5,332 bases of DNA. Source: Methanobrevibacter sp. (GTDB lineage Archaea > Methanobacteriota > Methanobacteria > Methanobacteriales > Methanobacteriaceae). Under the pieces are notes generated by a model. That model saw only the letters and a program-made list of their open reading frames with translations. It searched no databases and was not told where the DNA came from. The stretch covers positions 1-5,332 of the forward strand of contig JAEEWY010000107.1 of the NCBI GenBank assembly GCA_016291275.1. The letters run 5' to 3'. The position numbers and the translations under genes are program-made. Positions 1 to 5,332 of the stretch are shown here, one piece after another (position 1 is the stretch's first letter; every line of letters starts with the position of its first letter).

Positions 1-36
1 TATTTATACTAGTTTTAATAAATGTTTTAGTATTCA

Positions 37-68
37 TTTTTTTAATTATTTTTAATCATTTTTAATTT
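37..68. repeat. Three tandem imperfect decamers with phased T-tracts
   Basis: Three consecutive 10-base units (tttaattatt at 41-50, tttaatcatt at 51-60, tttaatttga at 61-70) follow a T7 run. This places T-tracts at about 37-43, 49-53 and 59-63, one helical turn apart. Phased A/T-tracts are known to curve DNA, and runs of T also act as archaeal terminators for an upstream plus-strand gene. Which role applies, if either, cannot be told from this window. Confidence 0.4.
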
Positions 69-78
69 GAGCGATAAC

Positions 79-594
79 ATGTCATCTGAGCCTATTTTAG
101 TAATAAAGGATAATGATTCAACAATTGGAATCAGAGCAAGGGTTGGAGAGGAATTCTCTGAACATGAAATCCAATTGAATGTCATGCTTGCATACTATTG
201 GGATAATGATCTTCCAGTTATAGAAAGCTTGATAGACCTTTTTGAATCAGCTGTCAAAAGGACAATCAACGAAGTTCTTCCACATGAAAATCTTTTATTG
301 AAATATGATCTTATCACAGATGACGAGATTGAGAAAGCAAGCCGATTTGAGATTCATCTAATTGAAGTTAAAGCTGATGACACCAGTTTAAGATTGGATG
401 GAAAAATACTTGCCTTAAAGGGTATTTCATCAAAAGAAGAGTATTCACAAGGAATTTTAGGCTTAAAATTTAAAAAAGAAGATGGCTCAAATGAAGGAAA
501 AATAGTTAAATCAGTTGAAAAGAATATTCCAACTGAAAAGAAAATCTCTTTTAAGGAGTTTGCAAGAGAGCAAAGATTAAAAAATAGTAAATAA
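79..594 (+). CDS. Hypothetical soluble protein, unrecognised family
   Basis: I do not recognise this protein and assign no function. From the ATG at 79 it has 171 residues. It contains no cysteine, no hydrophobic stretch long enough for a membrane helix, and no signal peptide, so it should be cytoplasmic. The N-terminal half looks like a mixed alpha/beta domain. The middle is acidic, and the last 45 or so residues are lysine-rich and probably flexible, ending FKEFAREQRLKNSK. The start is uncertain. A TTG at 67 in the same frame would add four residues (MSDN), but only the ATG at 79 has an SD-like element upstream (GAGCGAT, 69-75). An in-frame stop at 43-45 limits any further extension. The gene stands alone on the plus strand and converges on the LarE-like gene, with six bases between the stop codons. 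Normal codon use over the full length supports a real gene, possibly lineage-restricted. Confidence 0.75.
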   Translation: MSSEPILVIKDNDSTIGIRARVGEEFSEHEIQLNVMLAYYWDNDLPVIESLIDLFESAVKRTINEVLPHENLLLKYDLITDDEIEKASRFEIHLIEVKADDTSLRLDGKILALKGISSKEEYSQGILGLKFKKEDGSNEGKIVKSVEKNIPTEKKISFKEFAREQRLKNSK

Positions 595-595
595 C

Positions 596-613
596 AAGAA
601 CTAGACTGTTCTT
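596..613. repeat. Inverted repeat at a convergent gene junction
   Basis: AAGAAC (596-601) and GTTCTT (608-613) form a perfect 6-bp stem around a 6-base loop. It lies just after the stop codon of the hypothetical gene and contains the stop codon of the LarE-like gene. It could form a hairpin at both 3' ends. No T-tract follows closely on either side, so a terminator call is weak, and the repeat may be chance. Confidence 0.25.
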
Positions 614-1668
614 CTAATGAATGGTAATATTTTTACTAAAGATGATTTAGCATCTTCCTTGTTTTTATTGTTTTCAATGCTTATCTTACCATCTCTAAAT
701 ATCTTAGACTCTTTTTCATCAATATCCAATTTGATGTAACCGATATCCTCAATAGTTTCAATATTGCTTATATGCTCATTTTCCTTACTTTTAAGAATCT
801 TATCGGTTTGCGAAATATCTATTCCAAATGGCAATCTTTTTCTAAGTCTAAGATTATTTGCTCCTTTTTCAAGCTCATCATCTAAAATAAGTTCATCATC
901 ACTTTTGATTGTATTCAGGTTTAATAGGACTTTATCATATTGTGACAATTTCAATTCATTTACAATAGAATCTATTTTATCATCATCTAGAATAGTATCC
1001 AAATCACTTAATTCTATTGTAGCAACATTTTTCTCTTCTCTAAGCTTGACTACATCAGAGCCTGTGATTTCTTTAACATATGCCTCGCAATGGTCTATCC
1101 TATTCACCTTATCAATAGTAACTATTTCATTGGTCTTCACTCTTGTTGCAAGACATGTTGTGGAATTTGAGTATTCAATATTATTTTCATCAAGGAATTG
1201 ATGAATTTCATAGGTTTCAAGTTCAGCTTCAATGAACGGACTTTCAATTTCAAACTCATATTTCATGAGTATCCCAGGCCTATCATGAGTAAGGTCTGTT
1301 ATATTGTTTCCGTCTATGATAATTTCATATCCTTCTTCATTAGCCTTTTGTTTAATTGCACCGTACATCAATCTTCTGCACACTAAACATCTTTGCGGAG
1401 TATTTGTTACAATGTCATCTACATCAATAAAATTATTTTCAATAATTTCGTGTCTTATTTCAAGTTCAGATGTTCTTCTTTTTGCAAATTCCAAAAATCC
1501 AGTTGGAAAAATTTGATTGTCATAAGTGATTGCAAGCACATCTGCACCAGCTTCCTTTGCAAGGTATGCAAGTAGTGTGCTGTCTGCTCCACCAGAGAAA
1601 GCTAAAGCCACTTTTTCATAGTCTTTAAATATTTCTTTTACTTTATTTATTTTGATATTTGTATTCAT
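601..1668 (-). CDS. LarE-like PP-loop ATP-dependent sulfur transferase with C-terminal extension
   Basis: This 355-residue protein belongs to the N-type ATP pyrophosphatase (PP-loop) superfamily and most resembles LarE. LarE adenylates a carboxylate and transfers sulfur to it when the nickel-pincer cofactor is made. The PP-loop SGGADS lies at residues 25-30. LarE-like blocks follow: NTPQRCLVCRRLMYG (about 89-103, Cys94 and Cys97), DGNNITD with HDRPG (119-132), ESPFIEAEL (142-150), and TTCLATR (170-176). Cys172 in the last block aligns with the cysteine that LarE sacrifices as sulfur donor. Residues 1 to about 255 cover the usual LarE length, and about 100 further residues of unknown role follow, ending ILPFIRRTV. 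The start is supported by GAGG six bases upstream. The gene lies downstream of ycaO and tfuA on the same strand. The natural substrate is unknown: nickel-pincer synthesis, McrA thioamidation or another thiolation are all possible. Confidence 0.85.
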   Translation of the reverse strand: MNTNIKINKVKEIFKDYEKVALAFSGGADSTLLAYLAKEAGADVLAITYDNQIFPTGFLEFAKRRTSELEIRHEIIENNFIDVDDIVTNTPQRCLVCRRLMYGAIKQKANEEGYEIIIDGNNITDLTHDRPGILMKYEFEIESPFIEAELETYEIHQFLDENNIEYSNSTTCLATRVKTNEIVTIDKVNRIDHCEAYVKEITGSDVVKLREEKNVATIELSDLDTILDDDKIDSIVNELKLSQYDKVLLNLNTIKSDDELILDDELEKGANNLRLRKRLPFGIDISQTDKILKSKENEHISNIETIEDIGYIKLDIDEKESKIFRDGKISIENNKNKEDAKSSLVKILPFIRRTV

Positions 1669-1685
1669 ATTTGGCCTCGTTGACT

Positions 1686-1709
1686 TAATAATAAATTCAT
1701 TTATTATTA
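1686..1709. repeat. Perfect 24-bp AT-only palindrome upstream of the LarE-like gene
   Basis: The arms TAATAATAAAT (1686-1696) and ATTTATTATTA (1699-1709) are exact reverse complements over 11 bp, separated by TC. The palindrome lies 18 to 41 bases before the start codon of the LarE-like gene. An 11-base direct copy of most of the left arm (AATAATAAATT) recurs at 1759-1769. The dyad could be an operator or a leader hairpin. In sequence this AT-rich, chance palindromes are more common than usual. Confidence 0.5.
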
Positions 1710-1753
1710 GTTTAATTTGATTAATCGCCCGAGTTCAATATCATATCAAATAT

Positions 1754-1760
1754 AAAAAAA
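1754..1760 (-). terminator. Possible U-tract terminator after tfuA
   Basis: The minus strand reads T7 here, about 75 bases past the tfuA stop codon, within other T-rich sequence. Archaeal RNA polymerase terminates at such tracts without a GC hairpin. It may end or thin out ycaO-tfuA transcripts before the LarE-like gene. Confidence 0.35.
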
Positions 1761-1834
1761 TAATAAATTAACTATTGTTATATTATTTATTGCTTTTAAA
1801 ATTTTCTATATCAACGTTATATTCTAAAATGAGC

Positions 1835-2470
1835 TTATTCTAAGTTTTTAATGTATTCCAAGACTTCAATCGCATCCAAGTATTTTATGTCCTTTTCTTT
1901 CAATATGAAATCGATAAGCTTGGTTTTCTTTTTATCTTCCATTTCCACTTTTGAGAATATGTTTTGATAGGAACGTTTAGGGTAATAGATCTCTTTTGCA
2001 ATATTGTGAATGTAATCCTTTTCCTCTTCAGTGATAATTTCTTCCTTAACAGCCAAGTCCAGTTTGTAGTCAACATTTACAAGAGCTTCGGATAATGGAA
2101 CTTGATTGACTGGGTCAAAACTTAAAGCCACATCATCGTCTGAAGTAATCTCTCCAGACCTGTATGCTTTGTAAACATAACCGATTCCAATCATGCCTAA
2201 ATCATCAAGTTCTGATGCTCTTAAAGCCCCCATACTGCTTCCTCCAACTACAGTTATTCCCTTATCCAATGCCTTCATGATTTCCTTATGGGCAACTGCA
2301 GGAGTGTGGTGGAAAGCGCCATCAATGATTCCTATGACGTCTGGCTTTTCAGATATTGCCTTTAGGATGTCTCCTCTTTTAACTGGAGGCCTATAGTCTG
2401 CATCAAGTATTGTTTTTGCCTCATCCTCCAATATGGATAATCCTAAATAAACGATGATTTTTTTAGTCAT
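1835..2470 (-). CDS. tfuA: TfuA-like protein, partner of YcaO in thioamide formation
   Basis: This is a full-length 211-residue TfuA-like protein. TfuA proteins accompany YcaO enzymes that make thioamides rather than azolines; they are thought to help deliver or release sulfur, or to recruit its carrier. In methanogens, the ycaO-tfuA pair is genetically required for the thioglycine of McrA. Visible family features are ADYRPPVKRGD (24-34), the hydrophobic strand VIGIIDGAF (45-53), the glycine/serine loop VVGGSSMGALRASEL (74-88), and YRSGEITSDDDVAL (103-116). The C-terminal third is charged and helical. There is no cysteine, so it cannot carry sulfur as a persulfide itself. It begins 45 bases after ycaO ends, suggesting co-transcription. 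The SD is weak (GAGAT, minus strand near 2476-2481). The start MTKKIIVYLG fits the expected first beta-strand. Confidence 0.95.
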   Translation of the reverse strand: MTKKIIVYLGLSILEDEAKTILDADYRPPVKRGDILKAISEKPDVIGIIDGAFHHTPAVAHKEIMKALDKGITVVGGSSMGALRASELDDLGMIGIGYVYKAYRSGEITSDDDVALSFDPVNQVPLSEALVNVDYKLDLAVKEEIITEEEKDYIHNIAKEIYYPKRSYQNIFSKVEMEDKKKTKLIDFILKEKDIKYLDAIEVLEYIKNLE

Positions 2471-2515
2471 GTTAAGATCTCTTAAATAATGATTATTAAA
2501 AAATATTGATTAAAA

Positions 2516-3769
2516 TTAAATTAATCCTCTACGTGCTTTTCTATCATATTCCAAAGCGCGATTGCCTAACCTTTCCTCATCCAATGAATAGAGCTCTGCT
2601 TTCGGAATGATAACCCTTGCAACATTGATTCCAATTTCATCTCTTGTAAGGTCAGTGTATAATATTTGATCAAATCCTACTTTCTGAACCTCTTCAATGC
2701 TTGTTTCAATATCCTTTTTGATTGAGTGTGAGCTTTTGTCTTCAATGTCTGATAAGTTGATTGTTTCCTCTTCCCTTTGGAAGTAATGTCTGTTCATTCT
2801 CTTCATGTGTTCATAGCCGGATTTTCTCATGAAGTCTGCTCTGATTGTGTCTTCACGGGTTCCATGGATTTGGGTTGCTCTGCTTTGTGCAACTTCAGTA
2901 AGTGCTCTGATGACAGCCACTTCAGGGTTCAAGTGGGTTCCAACACCTAAAGTGAGGAGTGCTGGATCCTTAAGGACGGTATCATCAGCACTTGCAGCTA
3001 TTGTTGTTATCTTCAAGTCTGCTGTAATGTCCATAAGTTTAATATCGATTCCTTGGCTATTGAACTTATCTAAGAGCTCATTGATTATTTCATTATCAAT
3101 ATTATCCTGATTGATTTCCTTCTTGTTTCTTTTAGTAAGTTCAAATATGCTCCATGCATCCCTTTCAACCACTTCAAAGATACCGTGCAAGACGGATTCC
3201 TCTATGATGTTACCAGATGCAAGGCCATTTGTGTTTCCTTTAAAAATAGCTATTGGACTAGGACTCACTTCCCTTGTTGGAATATATGGGTGGAAAACAG
3301 CATTAGATGGAACATAGATTGTCTCTTCACTTATGATGTCTTCAGCTTCTATCCATTCTAACCTTGAATTTTCAACATTTTCATTGCCGTAATTCTTTGG
3401 CAAGAGGAGTTCTTTAGGATCAAGCACATTTTTGTCATTTTTAATGTTATTGTAAGTGTCTACAAATGTCCTCTCACTATCGATATCCTGCCTTTCTGCA
3501 GAGTACCTTTCGAATCCTTCCATCATTGCAGATGCCTTTGCCTGCTCTTTAGTAGCGCCCTTTCCTGCATAGACGCTTACACTTCCAGACTGTGCAGTTG
3601 GACGGATAGCTGAAAATACTGGAATCTTGACTCTATCCAAGTCTGTGATGTCAGTCAATCGGGTTATTCCAGCGGTTCTAAGCTTTTTCTCATTTATCTC
3701 AATTGTTTCCTTTGGGTCTTTAACTCTATGAGTTCCCTTAAAGAATTTTATTGGAATATCTTCAAACAT
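2516..3769 (-). CDS. ycaO: YcaO-domain ATP-dependent McrA-glycine thioamidation protein
   Basis: This 417-residue YcaO protein probably phosphorylates a peptide amide with ATP so that sulfur replaces the oxygen, forming thioglycine in methyl-coenzyme M reductase. YcaO nucleotide-binding elements are visible: SAMMEGFERYSAE (S80, E84, E87, R88, E92), NTNGLASGN (179-187) followed by E191, HGIFEVVERDA (195-205, E199 and E202), and ALTEVAQSRA (289-298, the ExxQ motif as E292 and Q295). The C-terminus (RKARRGLI) lacks the proline-rich PxPxP tail of azoline-forming YcaO enzymes, which fits the thioamide class. No peptide-binding RRE domain or E1-like fusion is present. The start has TAAGGAT seven bases upstream on the minus strand. 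It heads the ycaO-tfuA pair. Function is assigned from the family and from published methanogen genetics; the substrate gene mcrA lies elsewhere. Confidence 0.95.
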   Translation of the reverse strand: MFEDIPIKFFKGTHRVKDPKETIEINEKKLRTAGITRLTDITDLDRVKIPVFSAIRPTAQSGSVSVYAGKGATKEQAKASAMMEGFERYSAERQDIDSERTFVDTYNNIKNDKNVLDPKELLLPKNYGNENVENSRLEWIEAEDIISEETIYVPSNAVFHPYIPTREVSPSPIAIFKGNTNGLASGNIIEESVLHGIFEVVERDAWSIFELTKRNKKEINQDNIDNEIINELLDKFNSQGIDIKLMDITADLKITTIAASADDTVLKDPALLTLGVGTHLNPEVAVIRALTEVAQSRATQIHGTREDTIRADFMRKSGYEHMKRMNRHYFQREEETINLSDIEDKSSHSIKKDIETSIEEVQKVGFDQILYTDLTRDEIGINVARVIIPKAELYSLDEERLGNRALEYDRKARRGLI

Positions 3770-3809
3770 GTTTTTTATCCTTAGCTATTTTTAAAATCTT
3801 TTTGAATTT

Positions 3810-3844
3810 ATAATATTTATATTATGTAATTGATTATTTATAAT
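3810..3844 (-). promoter_or_regulatory. ycaO promoter region with two TATAAATA elements in dyads
   Basis: On the minus strand TATAAATA occurs at 3814-3821 and again at 3835-3842, 21 bp apart, or two helical turns. Each sits inside a perfect AT dyad: 7-bp arms at 3810-3825 and 5-bp arms at 3833-3844, both with a 2-base TT/AA centre. The proximal copy is well placed as the TATA box, predicting a transcript start near 3790 and a leader of about 20 bases before ycaO. The distal copy may be a second box or a regulator site. Confidence 0.5.
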
Positions 3845-3880
3845 AATTGTTATAGGATAATTTCAATCATTCGTTTAATT

Positions 3881-3889
3881 TTTAAATAA
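3881..3889 (+). promoter_or_regulatory. Possible TATA box of the M24 peptidase gene
   Basis: TTTAAATAA lies 55 bases before the ATG at 3944. With usual archaeal spacing, transcription would start near 3912, giving a leader of about 30 bases that includes the GAGG site (3933-3936). The region is uniformly AT-rich and GATATA at 3895-3900 is an alternative, so the exact box is uncertain. Confidence 0.35.
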
Positions 3890-3943
3890 TAAGTGATATA
3901 AGAAAGTATAGGAGAAAATTAATAATTCAATTGAGGCTTTCAA

Positions 3944-4987
3944 ATGCAAATTAAGGATAATGAGATTCATAATTTTCACATAAGAAACATCTTGAAAAAA
4001 TTGGAAGAGAAAGACTTGGATGCCATGCTGGTGGCTAATTTCAACAATATCTACTACTTGTCTGGATACTTGTCAACAAGCTTTGCATTCATGATAATCA
4101 AGGAAAATCCAATCATATTTGTTTCTGGAATGGATATGGAAAATGCAACCAATACATCTTCCATTGATATTGTGAAGTATGAATCATTTGATAAGATGAT
4201 TGAATATCTAAAAGATGATGGAATCAAGAGTTTAGCCATTGAATCAGACTTGACTGCTAATGTTTATGAAAAGTTCAAGGACTTCAATCTCACCATCTCC
4301 AATGCAATATCAACTGAAAGGATGATAAAGTCTGATGATGAAATTCAAAAGATGATTAAGGCAACTGAAATTGCACATAAGTCACTCCTTGAATTGGATG
4401 TCAGATCCAAGCAGGAAAAAGGAGTAGAAGAATGGGAATGTGCATATGAATTAGGTTATCTGATGAGAAAGAATGGAGCAACCGTTGAATCATTTGACAC
4501 AATATTTGCATCAGGCCCTGTATCCTCATTGCCTCATTCAACTCCAAGGCAACATGTTCTTGACACACCTGTTTTAGTTGATTACGGTTGCAAGTTTGAG
4601 GGATATTGCTCTGATACAACAAGAACTTTCATCTACACTGAAAGGCAAGAGGAAATATCTGATATCGTGCTTGAAGCTCATGACAAGGCAATTGAAGCTG
4701 TTAAGGCAGGTGTAAAAGCCTGTGAAGTGGATAAGGTGGCAAGAGACATCATAACAGAATATGGCTATGGAGATAATTACATTCACAGCACTGGCCATAG
4801 CTTAGGCTTGGATATTCATGAAAACCCATCAGTTTCCCTAAAGGATCAAACTGTTTTAGAGAACAATATGGTTATAACAATTGAGCCAGGAATCTATCTT
4901 GAAGGAGAGTTTGGAATAAGGATAGAGGATATGGTTTTAGTTGATAAAAAGGGTAAATTGATTGGAAATTTACCTCAAATATTATAG
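3944..4987 (+). CDS. M24-family Xaa-Pro aminopeptidase / dipeptidase
   Basis: This 347-residue cytoplasmic metallopeptidase has a pita-bread fold and cleaves peptides next to proline. The N-terminal creatinase-like domain spans roughly residues 10-130 (FNNIYYLSGYLS at 33-44). The catalytic M24 domain follows from about 135. All five metal ligands are visible: D213 (VDYG), D224 (SDTTRT), H285 (STGHSLG), E314 (TIEPG) and E328 (RIEDM). The supporting histidines H198 (LPHST) and H292 (IHEN) are also present, so the enzyme should be active with two divalent metals. Length is normal for archaeal aminopeptidase P / prolidase homologues; sequence alone does not separate the two activities. GAGG seven bases upstream supports the start. 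It is divergent from ycaO and probably a housekeeping peptide-turnover gene, with no evident role in thioamidation. Confidence 0.95.
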   Translation: MQIKDNEIHNFHIRNILKKLEEKDLDAMLVANFNNIYYLSGYLSTSFAFMIIKENPIIFVSGMDMENATNTSSIDIVKYESFDKMIEYLKDDGIKSLAIESDLTANVYEKFKDFNLTISNAISTERMIKSDDEIQKMIKATEIAHKSLLELDVRSKQEKGVEEWECAYELGYLMRKNGATVESFDTIFASGPVSSLPHSTPRQHVLDTPVLVDYGCKFEGYCSDTTRTFIYTERQEEISDIVLEAHDKAIEAVKAGVKACEVDKVARDIITEYGYGDNYIHSTGHSLGLDIHENPSVSLKDQTVLENNMVITIEPGIYLEGEFGIRIEDMVLVDKKGKLIGNLPQIL

Positions 4988-5047
4988 TTTTTCTTTTTTA
5001 TTTCCATCTTCGTTTTTTATTTTCATTTTTATTTTGCACTACTTTTT
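4988..5047 (+). terminator. Multi-U-tract archaeal terminator after the M24 gene
   Basis: Immediately after the TAG stop, the plus strand has successive T-runs at 4988-4992, 4994-4999, 5013-5018, 5026-5030 and 5043-5047, in almost pure pyrimidine sequence. This is the usual form of an archaeal terminator, needing no hairpin. A further T6 lies at 5084-5089. Confidence 0.7.
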
Positions 5048-5102
5048 CATGATACTTCTTATCTTTTCCATCATACCTTTTAATTTTTTAATTTAAGAGG
5101 TA

Positions 5103-5113
5103 AAAAATATATA
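5103..5113 (+). promoter_or_regulatory. BRE/TATA promoter of the AbrB-like gene
   Basis: An A-rich stretch runs into AATATATA (5106-5113), a good archaeal BRE/TATA arrangement. Usual spacing puts the transcript start near 5135, a few bases before the GGTGAT ribosome binding site (5139-5144). This gives a very short leader and makes the gene a separate unit from the peptidase gene. Confidence 0.6.
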
Positions 5114-5147
5114 TGCCTTTCAATAAAATATTTTAATAGGTGATATG

Positions 5148-5332
5148 ATGGTTAATGTTGGAACCACTAAGATTTATAAAAACAACCAAACTACCATTCC
5201 CTCTAAAATCAGAAAGCTCTTTGATGTTTCTGAAGATACAGTAATGGATTGGGATTTGAATTCTGATAATGTAATCACTATAGCTTTTAAAACCAAAAAG
5301 TCTTCAATTCATGATTTGGCAGGATTAGGCAA
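5148..5332 (+). CDS. AbrB/MazE/SpoVT-fold DNA-binding protein, partial (3' end outside window)
   Basis: The first 61 residues are visible and the frame is open at the window edge. They match the swapped-hairpin AbrB / SpoVT / MazE fold: an N-terminal strand (VNVGTTKIY), the hallmark turn NNQTTIPSKIRKLFDV (residues 12-27, with the typical TTIP-x-x-IR pattern), and a D-rich second strand pair ending VITIAFK. Such proteins dimerise and bind DNA, either as transcription regulators or as VapB-type antitoxins that repress their own operon. The tail KSSIHDLAGLG resembles the linker before a toxin-binding segment, but this is weak. GGTGAT at 5139-5144 is the SD. An in-frame ATG at 5145 abuts it too closely, so the ATG at 5148 is preferred. 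Whether a toxin gene follows cannot be seen. Confidence 0.85.
   Translation, partial: MVNVGTTKIYKNNQTTIPSKIRKLFDVSEDTVMDWDLNSDNVITIAFKTKKSSIHDLAGLG

Larger units (their letters stand above)
1669..1834 (-). promoter_or_regulatory. Intergenic leader of the LarE-like gene
   Basis: This 166-bp, very AT-rich gap between tfuA and the LarE-like gene contains no supported ORF. On the minus strand it carries, in order, a T7 tract (1754-1760), a TATA-like TTTATATTT that overlaps it (1748-1756), the 24-bp palindrome (1686-1709), and a GAGG ribosome binding site (1675-1678). The layout fits partial termination after tfuA followed by a separate promoter for the LarE-like gene. The TATA-like element lacks a purine-rich BRE, so the promoter call is tentative. 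Confidence 0.4.

Noticed and set aside
67..78. TTG at 67 as the start of the hypothetical protein.
   Set aside because: Nothing resembling an SD precedes it, while the ATG at 79 has GAGCGAT just upstream; it remains a possible alternative.
764..1575. Several plus-strand ORFs opposite the LarE-like gene.
   Set aside because: They are serine/phenylalanine-rich antisense readings of a well-supported coding region and show no family features or ribosome binding sites.
2193..3317. Plus-strand ORFs opposite tfuA and ycaO, including a 93-residue hydrophobic one.
   Set aside because: They are shadows of two confidently identified genes; apparent hydrophobicity comes from reading conserved coding sequence in reverse complement.
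1835..3769. The ycaO-tfuA pair as part of a ribosomal peptide natural product (thioamide RiPP) cluster.
   Set aside because: No precursor peptide with a leader, no RRE domain, transporter, protease or other tailoring enzyme is visible nearby, and the proteins look like the methanogen McrA-modifying type.
3901..3943. AGGAG at 3910-3914 as an SD for an earlier start or a leader ORF before the peptidase gene.
   Set aside because: No suitable start codon follows at normal spacing, and the ATG at 3944 has its own GAGG at the right distance.
4054..4798. Minus-strand ORFs opposite the M24 peptidase gene.
   Set aside because: They lie within an intact peptidase reading frame with all catalytic residues and have no independent support.
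5113..5136. A seven-codon ORF (MPFNKIF) with an AGAGG-like sequence upstream, considered as a leader peptide.
   Set aside because: It overlaps the likely TATA box and lies upstream of or across the predicted transcript start of the AbrB-like gene, so it is probably not transcribed in that unit.

Overview
This AT-rich window most likely comes from a methanogenic archaeon of the Methanobrevibacter / Methanobacteriales type. The evidence is a YcaO-TfuA pair of the kind methanogens use to thioamidate methyl-coenzyme M reductase (McrA). It is supported by GAGG, GGAT and GGTGAT ribosome binding sites, archaeal TATA-like boxes, and U-rich terminators without GC hairpins. The genus is inferred from overall character only; mcrA itself is not in the window.

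Layout, left to right. A short upstream region (1-78) with 10-bp-phased T-tracts leads into an unrecognised 171-175 aa soluble protein on the plus strand, ending at 594. It converges, with a 6-bp gap, on a minus-strand run that reads right to left: ycaO (3769-2516), tfuA (2470-1835, 45 bp further on) and a LarE-like PP-loop ATPase / sulfur transferase (1668-601, 166 bp further on). The 166-bp gap holds a U-tract and a perfect 24-bp AT-only palindrome. Divergent from ycaO, across 174 bp, is an M24-family Xaa-Pro peptidase (3944-4987). It is followed by a long multi-U terminator. A separate AbrB/SpoVT-fold DNA-binding protein then starts at 5148 with its own promoter and runs off the right edge.

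How the genes may work together. YcaO activates a backbone amide with ATP and, with TfuA, replaces the amide oxygen by sulfur to form thioglycine in McrA. That reaction needs a sulfur source. A PP-loop sulfur transferase with a retained LarE-type cysteine lies on the same strand just downstream and is a plausible sulfur-handling partner. That link is inference from gene order. The most interesting points are this LarE-like gene, its roughly 100-residue C-terminal extension beyond the usual LarE length, and its three cysteines in conserved LarE-type positions. The M24 peptidase and the AbrB protein look like unrelated neighbours. No RNA gene, CRISPR array, insertion sequence or integrase is visible.
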